Below are positions 36,263 through 44,833 of a stretch of 64,000 nucleotides of DNA, one piece after another; positions within the stretch are counted from its first letter, which is position 1; the number at the start of each line of letters is the position of its first letter. Below the pieces are notes generated by a model that was given only the letters and a program-made list of their open reading frames with translations, did no database searches and was not told the origin of the DNA. Position numbers and translations under genes: made by a program. The DNA lies in assembly GCF_008107695.1 (NCBI RefSeq), contig NZ_VIRG01000066.1, positions 496,001-560,000 of the forward strand. The letters run 5' to 3'. Origin of the DNA: Stappia sp. BW2. GTDB taxonomy: Bacteria > Pseudomonadota > Alphaproteobacteria > Rhizobiales > Stappiaceae.

Positions 36263-36517
36263 ATGAGCCACGTGCCACACGAACTACATGAAGAATTTCC
36301 GGAAGCCGCGGAAAAGCTGCATGCGTTGAAGACCAACGATGCCCATTTTGCCCGGCTGGCGGACGAATATCACGCGGTCAATCGTGAAGTGCATCGCATC
36401 GAGACGGATGTTGAGCCCACTTCGGACGAAGTGCTGGAAGACCTGAAAAAGAAGAGACTTAATCTGAAAGACCAGATTGCTGCCATCCTGGCTGCAGCCT
36501 CTAACACCGTGTCCTGA
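36263..36517 (+). CDS. DUF465 (YdcH-like) protein
   Basis: 84 residues, entirely helical: MSHVPHELHEEFPEAAEKLHAL then a coiled-coil region with REVHRIETDVEPTSDEVLEDLKKKR. Family DUF465 is common in proteobacteria and of unknown function. A near-perfect AAGGAGGAAAG ribosome site lies 1-9 bases before the ATG, fixing the start and predicting high translation. Confidence 0.92.
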   Translation: MSHVPHELHEEFPEAAEKLHALKTNDAHFARLADEYHAVNREVHRIETDVEPTSDEVLEDLKKKRLNLKDQIAAILAAASNTVS

Positions 36518-36544
36518 GCCCCTCCTTTTCAGGCCGGTGTTAAA

Positions 36545-36575
36545 GCCCGCGCCGTCCCCGTCCGACGGCGCGGGC
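36545..36575 (+). terminator. 12 bp GC-rich stem-loop downstream of the DUF465 gene
   Basis: Arms GCCCGCGCCGTC (36545-36556) and its exact complement (36564-36575) enclose a 7-base loop, 27 bases past the stop codon. No T tract follows, so it may be an end-stabilising hairpin as much as a terminator. Confidence 0.6.
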
Positions 36576-37231
36576 CACCACCTAAAGCTCTCCGGAACAA
36601 AGTCCTTGCCCTCCAGGAGCCCAGTGGAGTGTATTTTTGTCGCGGCAATCCTGCCGCCGGAAAGCGCAGCATAACTTCAAAGAATTGAAAAAAGAAGGCG
36701 CCGCAGCTTTTCATCAAAGCCCGGCGCCAGTCTGGGGTGGAACGACCCTCATCGTTCACCCCCGATGTGGGCCTTCACGTAAACAGTTGCAAGGCAGGCC
36801 TTTGTGACGCTTGCGTGATCCGGAACCAGCGTTCCCCGACATGCTGCCTTTCACCCAAGACATCATCCATAAGCAGCGTAATGACCCGACAGGCTACTCG
36901 AAGACAATCGACATCTTCGCGTGTGCTAAAGGGCAATGCGGCCATTGGCGCATTGTGCGGCAGAAGTCTCGAAAGAGCGCATCCAAGACGTTCGACGCGA
37001 TGCCCTTGAATTGAAATTCTGGGTGGAGAGCGGATTTTGGCTGCGGTCGGAACGAATGACCGACAAGGGCGGGGTGCGGGCATTTGCTGCACGTAAACCC
37101 AACGGCGGCAGCGCGGACGGAGCTGCCATTCGACTTCAAGTTTCGAATGTCGGCATGTCTCGTTGGGCTATACTTGGATGAACGTCTCACTCGGCAACGG
37201 AATGGATTGTGTTCCAAGCTGCGCCGTGCAT
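36576..37231. other. Intergenic gap of about 650 bases, no gene recognised
   Basis: Short open frames occur on both strands but none has a family resemblance, a good ribosome site or consistent codon use. It forms the boundary between the DUF465 gene and the accessory MarR/ArsR patch; it could be decayed sequence. Confidence 0.4.
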
Positions 37232-37251
37232 AATGTAAATACATTTACATT
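37232..37251. promoter_or_regulatory. 20 bp palindromic operator before the SRPBCC-MarR operon
   Basis: Arms AATGTAAAT (37232-37240) and ATTTACATT (37243-37251) are exact complements around AC, ending 18 bases before the SRPBCC start. CATAAT (37229-37234) with TTGTGT 16 bases upstream makes a possible promoter, and TATAAT at 37252-37257 is another -10. The AT-rich near-perfect palindrome is the size of a MarR dimer site, and a MarR gene follows. Confidence 0.5.
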
Positions 37252-37269
37252 TATAATCCGAGGAATTTT

Positions 37270-37695
37270 ATGACGATCATTCACAGCATTGCCATCTCCG
37301 CTCCCCGTGGGGAGGTGTTCGCACTCTACGAGGACGTGGCATCATGGCCTGAATGGGATTGCGAGACCCAAGAGGTCTTTCTGCCTGACGGGTTACGGGA
37401 AGGATCGACGGGCTGGCTAATACCCCGGAAAGGGCCGAAGGCGCGCGTGCGCGTCACTGAGGTCGTGCCGGGACGCTCCTTCACGATGGAGGGCCAATTG
37501 CCGCTGTGCCGGATGCTCTTTGGGCACGATCTGGTGGGTGACGACGCACAGACCACCGCGACCCACTTGGTGCGCTTCTCCGGCCCTCTTAGCTTCCTAT
37601 TCCGCCGGTTGATTGGCAAGGAGATCGACGCCACCCTTCCAGCGACCCTGCTCGGCCTGAAGCGGGCCGGCGAGAGTACGGCGAAAAGCGAGTGA
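37270..37695 (+). CDS. SRPBCC (START-like) family protein
   Basis: 141 residues of the Bet v1-like/polyketide cyclase fold: HSIAISAPRGEVFALYEDVASWPEWD at the start, RVTEVVPGRSFTMEG, and LVRFSGPLSFLFRRLIG. It probably binds a small hydrophobic ligand; the substrate is unknown. The stop overlaps the MarR start by 4 bases, so the two form one operon. Confidence 0.82.
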   Translation: MTIIHSIAISAPRGEVFALYEDVASWPEWDCETQEVFLPDGLREGSTGWLIPRKGPKARVRVTEVVPGRSFTMEGQLPLCRMLFGHDLVGDDAQTTATHLVRFSGPLSFLFRRLIGKEIDATLPATLLGLKRAGESTAKSE

Positions 37696-38111
37696 GCGGC
37701 CAAGGCACTAGGTGGGAACCTTCGTCCCTTCCAGGGCCGCAGGCCAGCCCGGGGTTCACGCTTTGGCATGAGTTCATGCTCTGGCAGCGCGGCTTGAACG
37801 CACGTCTGAAGCCGTTCGGACTGACGCAGCCGCAGTTCGCCATCTTGGCCGTCTGTGGCTGGATGGCGCGCGACGGCCAATACGTAACACAACGAGCAGT
37901 CGTTGACTTCCTCGGCATGGACCGGATGCACGTCTCGCAGATCGCTATGCGGCTGGAGAGGGACAAGCTGATCGAGCGGCCCGCGTCGAAGGCCGATCAG
38001 CGGTCGAAGCTCGTCGAGATCACGCCATTGGGGCGCGAGCGTCTGACCGGCGCGGTGCCGGTTGTCGAAGCCTACGACCAAGAGTTCTTTGCGGCGAAGG
38101 AGGTCAAGTAG
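37692..38111 (+). CDS. MarR-family transcriptional regulator
   Basis: 139 residues. The winged helix contains LTQPQFAILAVCGWMA, VTQRAVVDFLGMDRMHVSQIAMRLERDKLIERPAS (recognition helix and wing) and DQRSKLVEITPLGRE. GTG start overlapping the SRPBCC stop. The N-terminal 20 residues are Gly/Pro/Ser-rich and unusual. It probably represses its own operon through the 37232 palindrome. Confidence 0.88.
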   Translation: MSGQGTRWEPSSLPGPQASPGFTLWHEFMLWQRGLNARLKPFGLTQPQFAILAVCGWMARDGQYVTQRAVVDFLGMDRMHVSQIAMRLERDKLIERPASKADQRSKLVEITPLGRERLTGAVPVVEAYDQEFFAAKEVK

Positions 38112-38443
38112 GTTGCACCCCAACGCAGCGCTTTCATTAAACGGGTAGGGCGTTCCAAAAAGGTCGCTCCTGCGCTTTGGAGCGAAACAGATGTCGGACC
38201 TAGGTCCATGTGAAATACCAGAAACTGTCGTTCATTCGCCCCGCAGCATCGGTGATTCTAGGCTCGATCCTGACCTTCGCCTCTGACTGATCGAACGACC
38301 GCTCAGGGCCGTTTGCGTCGACCAGGCACCAGCCAAGGTCAGGATCGATGTGCCGTTTCTGCGGCAAGTCCGCTTCGCGACCAAAGCTATCAAGACTCTG
38401 CAACGCCGCGAACGTCTGCTTTTCTGAAGTTGAGACAGATAAC
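38112..38443. other. Gap with a possible degenerate reading frame on the minus strand
   Basis: 330 bases without an accepted gene. On the minus strand an open frame ending at 38200 gives a coherent-looking peptide (with DPDGWC-like DPDLGWCLVDANGPERSFDQ and ending DSFWYFTWT), but it has no ATG or GTG start outside the arsR region and I recognise no family. It may be the tail of a decayed gene. Confidence 0.3.
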
Positions 38444-38480
38444 TTGACTTTAAAACTGTATATCGCGATATTGCGATATA
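38444..38480 (+). promoter_or_regulatory. arsR promoter with operator overlapping the start codon
   Basis: TTGACT (38444-38449), a 17-base spacer and GATATT (38467-38472) form a good sigma70 promoter. Arms TATATCGC (38459-38466) and GCGATATA (38473-38480) are perfect complements around GATATT, so the operator covers the -10 and reaches the A of the ATG at 38480. Transcription would begin at about the start codon, predicting a leaderless mRNA. Confidence 0.55.
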
Positions 38481-38779
38481 TGGATATTGATAAAGCGCTG
38501 TCAGCCCTCAACAACCCAGTTCGTCGGCAGATACTTGCCTGGCTCAAGGATCGGTCCAACTTCCCGCCAGCCCTGCCGGAACACGCTGATCTAAGCGGTG
38601 TCTGTGTTGGTTACATTCAAGAGAGGGCGAACCTCTCGCAATCGACCGTTTCAACCTACATGCGTCTGCTCAAAGATGCTGGCCTGGTCACGTCAGAACG
38701 GCATGGGCAATGGACCTTTTACAGCCGGGACGAAGACGCAATCGCGGCGGTGCTGAGTGTTTTGGCAAAGGAGTTATAG
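38480..38779 (+). CDS. ArsR-family transcriptional regulator
   Basis: 99 residues with the ArsR/SmtB winged helix: ALNNPVRRQILAWLKD, NLSQSTVSTYMRLLKDAGLV (recognition helix) and GQWTFYSRDEDAI. Metal ligands such as CxC are absent; the sequence GVCVGYIQ contains one cysteine, so the sensor is likely an organic molecule or redox state. Starts longer than this would put codons inside the promoter. The next gene begins 2 bases after its stop. Confidence 0.88.
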   Translation: MDIDKALSALNNPVRRQILAWLKDRSNFPPALPEHADLSGVCVGYIQERANLSQSTVSTYMRLLKDAGLVTSERHGQWTFYSRDEDAIAAVLSVLAKEL

Positions 38780-38781
38780 AG

Positions 38782-40002
38782 ATGAACGTCAGCGAACCTC
38801 TGGTCCTGCCAAATGGTGTCACACTGAAAAATCGCATCGTGAAATCCGCGATGTCGGAAGCCCTTGCGGACGAATACAACAATCCGACGCAAGCCCAGAT
38901 TGACCTCTTTGCCCAATGGAGCGCAGGTGGTGCCGCACTGTTGATCACCGGGAACACACCTGTTGATCGGATGCACCTCGAACATGCAGGTAATTTCGTG
39001 CTGGACCCCGGTTCAGACATGGAGCGCGTTTCAGCCCTTGCCGCAGCGGGCAAGAGCGGTGGTGCCAAAATCCTTGCTCAGCTTGCTCATGCCGGACGGC
39101 AAACACCCGAGGCAATAAATGCCCAGCCGACATCCATATCGGACGTCCAGCTGGATTTACCCGGCTATGGCAGGCCGACCCCGGCGAGCGAGGCCGAATT
39201 TGACGAGATCATCGCAAAATTCGTGCGGTCTGCCGGGATTGCACAGGAGGCGGGATTTGATGGTATCGAGATCCATGCTGCACACGGATACCTTCTGAGT
39301 TCTGCGCTGTCGCCTCGGATAAACACCCGTACCGACCGTTGGGGCGGTCCATTGGAAAACAGGGCACGGTTGGCAATCGAGGTCGTCAAGGCGGTTCGAC
39401 AAGCGGTTGAGCCGGGCTTCATTGTCGCCGTCAAACTGAACTCATCCGATTTCCAGAAAGGTGGTTTCGACCACGCCGAGGCTGTTCAAGTCGCGGTCAT
39501 GCTGGAAGCAGAGGGGGTAGATTTCATCGAGATCTCGGGCGGCAATTTTGAAGAGCCGACGGCATACCAGCATGCTTCGAAAAGCGGATCGACCCAGATC
39601 CGCGAGGCCTATTTTCTGGACTATGCCGCTGCGATCAAAGCAGCCTTGACTATTCCCCTGATGGTCACCGGCGGCTTTCGATCCTCCAGTGTCATGAACG
39701 ACGCCATTTCCAGCGGCAAGACCGACCTGATCGGGATAGGGCGTCCCTTTATTGCCGATCCGGGGTTCGCTGCCAAATTGCTCAACGGTGAGATTGAGAA
39801 AGCACCCGCAGTTGAACAGGATTTCCCGCCCGCTGACACACTGCCGCGCGGTGCGGTTCTCAATTGGTTTTGCACACAGATCGCGCTTGCCGGAAAGACA
39901 GGGGCACCGGACCTCGACATGCCACTTGTGGCCGGGCACGAGAGCTACTTGAACCAAATCAAACTGGCCACCGACCGGCTGCTCGAAGCAAGACGCAATT
40001 GA
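38782..40002 (+). CDS. NADH:flavin oxidoreductase (old yellow enzyme family)
   Basis: 406-residue FMN TIM-barrel protein. It begins VSEPLVLPNGVTLKNRIVKSAMSE, with the active-site sequences IEIHAAHGYLLSSALSPRINTRTDRWGG, VKLNSSDF, and the FMN-phosphate loop GGFRSS then GIGRPFIADP. These oxidoreductases reduce enones, nitro-esters or similar. GGAG 9 bases upstream of the ATG marks the start. It is almost certainly co-transcribed with the arsR gene, which likely represses it. Confidence 0.92.
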   Translation: MNVSEPLVLPNGVTLKNRIVKSAMSEALADEYNNPTQAQIDLFAQWSAGGAALLITGNTPVDRMHLEHAGNFVLDPGSDMERVSALAAAGKSGGAKILAQLAHAGRQTPEAINAQPTSISDVQLDLPGYGRPTPASEAEFDEIIAKFVRSAGIAQEAGFDGIEIHAAHGYLLSSALSPRINTRTDRWGGPLENRARLAIEVVKAVRQAVEPGFIVAVKLNSSDFQKGGFDHAEAVQVAVMLEAEGVDFIEISGGNFEEPTAYQHASKSGSTQIREAYFLDYAAAIKAALTIPLMVTGGFRSSSVMNDAISSGKTDLIGIGRPFIADPGFAAKLLNGEIEKAPAVEQDFPPADTLPRGAVLNWFCTQIALAGKTGAPDLDMPLVAGHESYLNQIKLATDRLLEARRN

Positions 40003-40247
40003 TTTCCGTCTCAACGAAGGCTCTCTGAAGTTCAACCGATAGCGGTCATTCCATCAGAGTCGATGAAAGGCAGGTTTATCCACTCGCTGGGCCTTGATTT
40101 ACCGGCCGATGGATCCCGGCTTTCGCTTTGGGTGTGGGTGCTCGATACCTGCGTATGATCACGGGTGCCGGCTTGCCCGCACCCGACATCGCTTGACCCG
40201 CACGCGGGGCTGTTCTTTTGTGGAGCGAGTTCACTTAGGATCAGACC

Positions 40248-40688
40248 ATGACCCTTGTTCGCCTCTGCCTGCTTCTGCCCGTTTTCTTCTCGTCCGCGGC
40301 ATTCGCCGCCGATCATTGCATTGATGTTCAGGCCAAACGCGGCTGGCAGCAATTGTCGCTGCCTGTCGGCCAGATCACAGGTGTGCGCTATTCCGGCGGC
40401 TGGAGCGTTATTGCCAGCACGTACAGGGCGGTAGGGCCACGCGGTTACTCCGGTGAAGACGCCCGCAAGCTCGGCCCCCTTTACGGCTATAAATTCGACC
40501 AGGCCTACGCTTTCGGCGAAATGCTGGTGCGTGACCAGGCTGGCCGCATCGTGCCCTTCGCGGAATTTGCCGCGCTTGCCGTCAACACGCGCGACCCGTC
40601 CGGGGTCTATGCCTTCCGCATCAACGACAAGGACATTGCCTTGCCGGACAATGCCGGCGCGATCCGCGTGTGCATTTCCATGCGCTGA
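40248..40688 (+). CDS. Small secreted protein, possible LecA-like fold
   Basis: 146 residues with a signal peptide (LCLLLPVFFSSAAFA). The mature part starts ADHCIDVQAKRGWQQLSLPVG and ends FRINDKDIALPDNAGAIRVCI; the W-x-n-G spacing and FRIND...NAG ending recall the PA-IL/LecA-type galactose-binding beta-sandwich, but this is a weak impression. Two cysteines (near residues 25 and 143) could join the termini. Followed by an SDR gene 53 bases downstream. Confidence 0.6.
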   Translation: MTLVRLCLLLPVFFSSAAFAADHCIDVQAKRGWQQLSLPVGQITGVRYSGGWSVIASTYRAVGPRGYSGEDARKLGPLYGYKFDQAYAFGEMLVRDQAGRIVPFAEFAALAVNTRDPSGVYAFRINDKDIALPDNAGAIRVCISMR

Positions 40689-40741
40689 ACCGCGCATACC
40701 CAAGCGTTTTCCCATCCCTGCCCCGAACGGACCCCGCTCTC

Positions 40742-41494
40742 ATGACCCAGAAAACCATTCTCATCACCGGTGCGGCCCGCGGCATTGGCCTTGCGACGGC
40801 AAAGCTGATGCTCGCACGCGGCTGGCAGGTTGCCATGCTGGACCGGGATGCGGACGAACTCGCGATTGCCTCCAAGGGGCTGGAGGGGGCCGTTCCGTTG
40901 GTTTGCGATGTCTCCATCACCGATCAGGTCGAGGCGACGATTCCCAATCTCCTGCAACAGTTCGGCCGGCTGGACGCGGTGGTGAACAATGCTGGTGTTG
41001 CGGAATTCGGCCCCATAGAAGAGACCAATTTTGCCATGTGGCGCCGGGTGATGGAAACCAATCTGGATGGCGTGTTTCTGGTCTCCCAGGCAGTCATACC
41101 CGCTCTGAAGGGAACCCGTGGCGCAATCGTGAACATTGCCTCGATCTCCGGCCTTCGTGCCTCCACGCTGCGGGTCGCCTACGGCACATCCAAAGCTGCA
41201 GTCATCCAACTGACGAAGCAACAGGCGGCGGAACTTGGCGAATACGGCATTCGCGCCAATTGCGTCTGCCCCGGCCCGGTGCGCACCAAGCTCGCTATGG
41301 CGGTGCACAGCCAGGAGATCATCGACGCCTATCACGATGCCATTCCACTCAACCGCTATGGGTCGGAGACCGAGATCGGCGAGGTTATTGCGTTCCTGTG
41401 TTCGGAGCAGGCCAGTTATGTCACCGGTCAGGTGATCGCCTCCGATGGCGGTTTTGTAAGCACGGGGGTTGGCCTGCCGGCGCTTCGTAAGTAA
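40742..41494 (+). CDS. Short-chain dehydrogenase/reductase
   Basis: 250 residues. N-terminal TGAARGIGLATA is the TGxxxGxG cofactor loop, followed by DRD after beta 2 (favouring NAD), NNAGVAEFG, the catalytic serine in IASISGLRAS, and YGTSK (Tyr-x-x-x-Lys). The C terminus GQVIASDGGFV is typical. Substrate unknown. The ATG at 40742 is the family start. Confidence 0.92.
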   Translation: MTQKTILITGAARGIGLATAKLMLARGWQVAMLDRDADELAIASKGLEGAVPLVCDVSITDQVEATIPNLLQQFGRLDAVVNNAGVAEFGPIEETNFAMWRRVMETNLDGVFLVSQAVIPALKGTRGAIVNIASISGLRASTLRVAYGTSKAAVIQLTKQQAAELGEYGIRANCVCPGPVRTKLAMAVHSQEIIDAYHDAIPLNRYGSETEIGEVIAFLCSEQASYVTGQVIASDGGFVSTGVGLPALRK

Positions 41495-41497
41495 GCC

Positions 41498-41860
41498 TCA
41501 GTCGATTTTCAGAAAGACACAGCGCCGCACCACTGGGCGGTTTGCGGCCTTGTGGGTGCAATCCTTTTTCCGGACCGCCCCTTCGGGCCGGTACTTGTCC
41601 ATGACGGCATCCAGACTGTCGTTGGTGATAGCGGCATTGGCCCTTTGCAGGCAGGGCAGCAGAATAGACTTGTTCGCGCGTTGCCGGGCACCGCTGGGAT
41701 GTTTGCCCGGTTCCGGATTGACCGGTTTGAAACACTCGATGAAGACCGCTTCCTCGATCCCGAGGTCCGCTGCAATCCGGTCAGTTAGGCGGTTCGGGTC
41801 GTTGTCCGCAAGAGCAGGACTTGCGAGAAACAGCGAGGCAAAGACAATGATGAAGCGCAT
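41498..41860 (-). CDS. Small secreted hypothetical protein
   Basis: 120 residues with a signal peptide (FIIVFASLFLASPALA). The mature protein has four cysteines (ECFKP, LPCLQ, DCTH, RRCVF), probably two disulfides, and no family I recognise. Convergent with the SDR, 3 bases between stops. Confidence 0.65.
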   Translation of the reverse strand: MRFIIVFASLFLASPALADNDPNRLTDRIAADLGIEEAVFIECFKPVNPEPGKHPSGARQRANKSILLPCLQRANAAITNDSLDAVMDKYRPEGAVRKKDCTHKAANRPVVRRCVFLKID

Positions 41861-42021
41861 CTTGTAAACTCCTAAATCTCAACCGACTTTCGGAGACGGA
41901 CTTCCGGTTCATGCACCACTCTAGACGGTCCGAAATTTCAGGATGTGATAGTCGTCACATTTTTTTCGAAAAGGGCTTTTTTCTCAAGACTGGGCGTCGG
42001 CCGGCGCCCGAAACCCATTTT

Positions 42022-42447
42022 TCAGCGGTCGGGCAGAAAATGCGCAGCGACCTGGCGCTGGTGTGGCCGGGCGCGATGTTCGAACAGATAAATCCCCTGC
42101 CATGTTCCAAGCGCCATCCGCCCTGCGGAGACAGGAATGGAAAGCGAAACCGGCATGATCGCGGCCTTGATGTGGGCGGGCATATCGTCCGGCCCTTCCA
42201 GCGTGTGCACGAGATACTTCATGGAAGGGTGATCGGCGGGCGGAATGAGCCGCTCGAAAAACGCCTTCAGGTCCTTCTGCACATCCGGATCGGCATTTTC
42301 CTGGATCAGCAGCGAACAGGACGTGTGGCGAACGAACAGGGTGAGCAAACCATCGTCTGCCCCTGTTTCCGCAAGCCAGTCCGCCACTGAAGGAGTGAAT
42401 TCGTAAAGCCCCTGCCCGCGCGTTCCGAGTGCGAATCTGGTTTGCAT
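42022..42447 (-). CDS. YjbQ/UPF0047 family protein
   Basis: 141 residues. Conserved YjbQ features are TSCSLLIQENADPDVQKDL, HTLEGPDDMPAHIKAAI, and GTWQGIYLFEHR. Family members have weak thiamine-phosphate synthase activity reported in bacteria, but the physiological role is unclear. The start at 42447 (MQTRFALGTR) is chosen over upstream possibilities lacking family similarity. Confidence 0.88.
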   Translation of the reverse strand: MQTRFALGTRGQGLYEFTPSVADWLAETGADDGLLTLFVRHTSCSLLIQENADPDVQKDLKAFFERLIPPADHPSMKYLVHTLEGPDDMPAHIKAAIMPVSLSIPVSAGRMALGTWQGIYLFEHRARPHQRQVAAHFLPDR

Positions 42448-42581
42448 TGTGTACTCCAACGACCGTGCTGCGCCCTTGCTCTGGCTGAGGCGATCCACGT
42501 TAAGGTTGCAATTGTGGGCCAAGACAGCCATTTCAGGGAGGCCTGCCGACATCCTGCCTGACTATCCCCTCCGAGGCCCTG

Positions 42582-43895
42582 ATGCCAAGTCCCCGAAAGA
42601 AGATCCTGATTGCCTCCCTCGGCACGCGAGGTGACGTTCAGCCGTATGTTGCCCTTGCCAAAGAGCTGACAAGGCTCGGGGCTGACGTCGTAGTGACGAC
42701 GGGAGAAGGCTTCGATGACATGATCACGGCCGTCGGTGCGCGGTCACGGCCCGTCCCGCTGAACTATCAGACCCTTTTGCGAGGGGAAGACACACAGGCT
42801 GCGCTTTTCACCTTGAAGGGGAAAATCCGCGCAGCGCGCCAGAGCATGGATCTGCAAAAGGAGGCTGCGCGCTGCCTCTGGGATATTGGAACGCACGAGC
42901 GGCCCGATCTCATTCTCTTCAACCTGAAGGCAACGGTCCTCACCCTGGTGGCGCGACATCTGAACGTGCCTGCCCTGCCGACGGTGCTTCAGCCTGTTTC
43001 CGCCGCAACAGGCGCCTTCCCCCTGCCCCTTTTCGGGCTGCCCGATCTTGGGCCTTTCCTCAACCGTCAAAGCTATAGTGTGGGGCGTCTCCTGATGCGG
43101 CTCGGCATCGCGCCGCTTGCGAAGGCTGTTGAAGGCCACGCAGGACTAGAAGCCGCGCAAGCCCCAAACAGCGATCTGTTGGGCGGCGATCTGATGGATG
43201 GTCATATGCCCGGTGGCGGGGCGCCTCTTTCCCTCCAGGCTTTTTCCCGTGCCCTTGTGCCAACGCCCCCGGACTGGCCGGCAAACACCTGGGCCTGCGG
43301 CTATTGGCTGACCGAACCCGATCCGGGGTATGTGCCGCCGGAAGACCTGGCCGCATTTCTGGAAAGCGGCCCTGCGCCGATTTATCTGGGGTTCGGCTCC
43401 ATGCCCAGCAGGAACCCCGGAAAACTGACTGAAACCGTGCTCGCCGCGCTGGAACAAACCGGCCACCGCGCCATTCTGGCCACCGGCTGGGGAGGATTGT
43501 CCGGGAAGGATCTGCCGCCAGCAGTGTCAAAGCGCATCTTCCTGCTGGAGAAAGCGCCCCATAGCTGGCTTTTCCCACGCTGTGCGGCAGTCGTTCACCA
43601 CGGTGGTGCCGGCACCACTCACGAAGCCCTGCGCTGGGGCAAACCTTCGCTTGTCTGTCCAGTTTTCGGCGACCAGCCTTTCTGGGGCAACCGGGTTCAC
43701 AGGGCCGGAGCCGGGCCTGCCCCAATCCGGCAGAAATCGCTCATACCCTCGAAACTTGCCCGGGCCCTGATGCAGCTTGAAGACCCTGTCTACCGTGTCG
43801 GTGCGAAACGGGCGGCCGACATGATGGCAGGCGAGCCGGGAGCACAGGGCACGGCCAAGCGGCTGCTGACGATGATCGGCGCCGAAAACGCCTGA
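42582..43895 (+). CDS. GT1/UGT-type glycosyltransferase
   Basis: 437 residues of the GT-B fold. The N-terminal ILIASLGTRGDVQPYVALAKEL and the C-terminal VVHHGGAGTTHEALRWGKPSLVCPVFGDQPFWGNRV are the classic sterol-glucosyltransferase/macrolide-glycosyltransferase motifs. It probably glucosylates a lipid or hydrophobic metabolite with UDP-sugar. Divergent from the YjbQ gene (134-base gap). No partner gene suggests the acceptor. Confidence 0.9.
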   Translation: MPSPRKKILIASLGTRGDVQPYVALAKELTRLGADVVVTTGEGFDDMITAVGARSRPVPLNYQTLLRGEDTQAALFTLKGKIRAARQSMDLQKEAARCLWDIGTHERPDLILFNLKATVLTLVARHLNVPALPTVLQPVSAATGAFPLPLFGLPDLGPFLNRQSYSVGRLLMRLGIAPLAKAVEGHAGLEAAQAPNSDLLGGDLMDGHMPGGGAPLSLQAFSRALVPTPPDWPANTWACGYWLTEPDPGYVPPEDLAAFLESGPAPIYLGFGSMPSRNPGKLTETVLAALEQTGHRAILATGWGGLSGKDLPPAVSKRIFLLEKAPHSWLFPRCAAVVHHGGAGTTHEALRWGKPSLVCPVFGDQPFWGNRVHRAGAGPAPIRQKSLIPSKLARALMQLEDPVYRVGAKRAADMMAGEPGAQGTAKRLLTMIGAENA

Positions 43896-43933
43896 CACCG
43901 CGGCCTGATCTCACCGTTGCGTCCATCACCGCT

Positions 43934-44812
43934 TTACTCGTTTGACAATGCCTTTTCGGACCGGAAGGCCGTTGCAAGAAACCGCGCCATGCAGGCGACC
44001 CGCTCGACCGACCGAAGATCGGGATGGGTCAAAACCCAGAGCTCGTTTGCCGGTACCTCGGTGGCAATGGCAAGTTTCCTCAAACCGTCTCGCGCCACAT
44101 CCATTGGAAGCAGGCAGAGCCCCAGCCCCTTGCGCGCCAGGGCGGCCATGGTCATCAGATCATCACTGCGAACAACGACCCTGTCGCGCAGCGATCTGTC
44201 CATCTGCAGAAAGCCGGGCCGCTGCGACAGCAATCCGCTTGCGCCAATCAGATCATGGGAGGAAAGGTCGGCGGCACTTGCCGGACTGCTCTTGCGATCC
44301 AGATAGGTTTGACTGGCGAAGTAGGCCCAGGGGATATCGGCGACCTTGCGTCCGATCAGGTGTTCGGGCGGAGATGTTGTGACACGCAGGGCGATCTCGG
44401 CTGCCCTGCTGGACATGTTCATCTCCTCGTTCGAGGTTAGTAGCTCAACCGTGATGTCGGGAAACCGGGCTTTGAAGTCCAGAAGATATCCAGGCAGAAA
44501 GTGGAGCGCGAAACTCGCCGGGGCCGTCAGCCGAATGCGCCCTTTCAATGCCAGGTCCGCGCCCGAAATCCGCCGGTCGATGTCTTCCATCGCGACGACG
44601 ACGGACTGCGCCAGATCCAGAATTTCAGTTCCCGCCTCGGTGGGGCCGTAACGGCCCTTCACCTTTTCGAACAATCTGGACCCTAGCTGGTCTTCCAGCG
44701 CGCGGATGTGCCGGAACGCCGTTGCGTGGCTGATAGCGAGCTTTGCCGCAGCCTTTGCGAGGCTGCCGGTCTCGGAAACCGCATGAAACGTTCGAAGGTA
44801 GTTCCAGTCCAT
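43934..44812 (-). CDS. LysR-family transcriptional regulator
   Basis: 292 residues: N-terminal HTH (NYLRTFHAVSETGSLAKAAAKLAISHATAFRHIRALEDQLG, over residues 3-45) and a C-terminal substrate-binding domain. It is divergent from the VOC gene at 44925 with a 112-base gap, the classic LysR arrangement; a 14 bp palindrome lies just before its start. I use the ATG at 44812; a TTG one codon earlier is unlikely. Confidence 0.9.
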   Translation of the reverse strand: MDWNYLRTFHAVSETGSLAKAAAKLAISHATAFRHIRALEDQLGSRLFEKVKGRYGPTEAGTEILDLAQSVVVAMEDIDRRISGADLALKGRIRLTAPASFALHFLPGYLLDFKARFPDITVELLTSNEEMNMSSRAAEIALRVTTSPPEHLIGRKVADIPWAYFASQTYLDRKSSPASAADLSSHDLIGASGLLSQRPGFLQMDRSLRDRVVVRSDDLMTMAALARKGLGLCLLPMDVARDGLRKLAIATEVPANELWVLTHPDLRSVERVACMARFLATAFRSEKALSNE

Positions 44813-44819
44813 CAAGATC

Positions 44820-44833
44820 TTTCAAATTTGAAA
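44820..44833. promoter_or_regulatory. 14 bp palindrome in the lysR-VOC intergenic region
   Basis: TTTCAAATTTGAAA (44820-44833) is a perfect palindrome 8 bases upstream of the lysR start. It contains the inverted T/A pattern of LysR-type sites and is a likely autoregulatory site. Confidence 0.4.

Noticed and set aside
38200..38559. Minus-strand open frame overlapping arsR
   Set aside because: The arsR part is antisense to a good gene; the remaining peptide looks coherent but has no start codon or recognised family, so it is only noted as a possible remnant.
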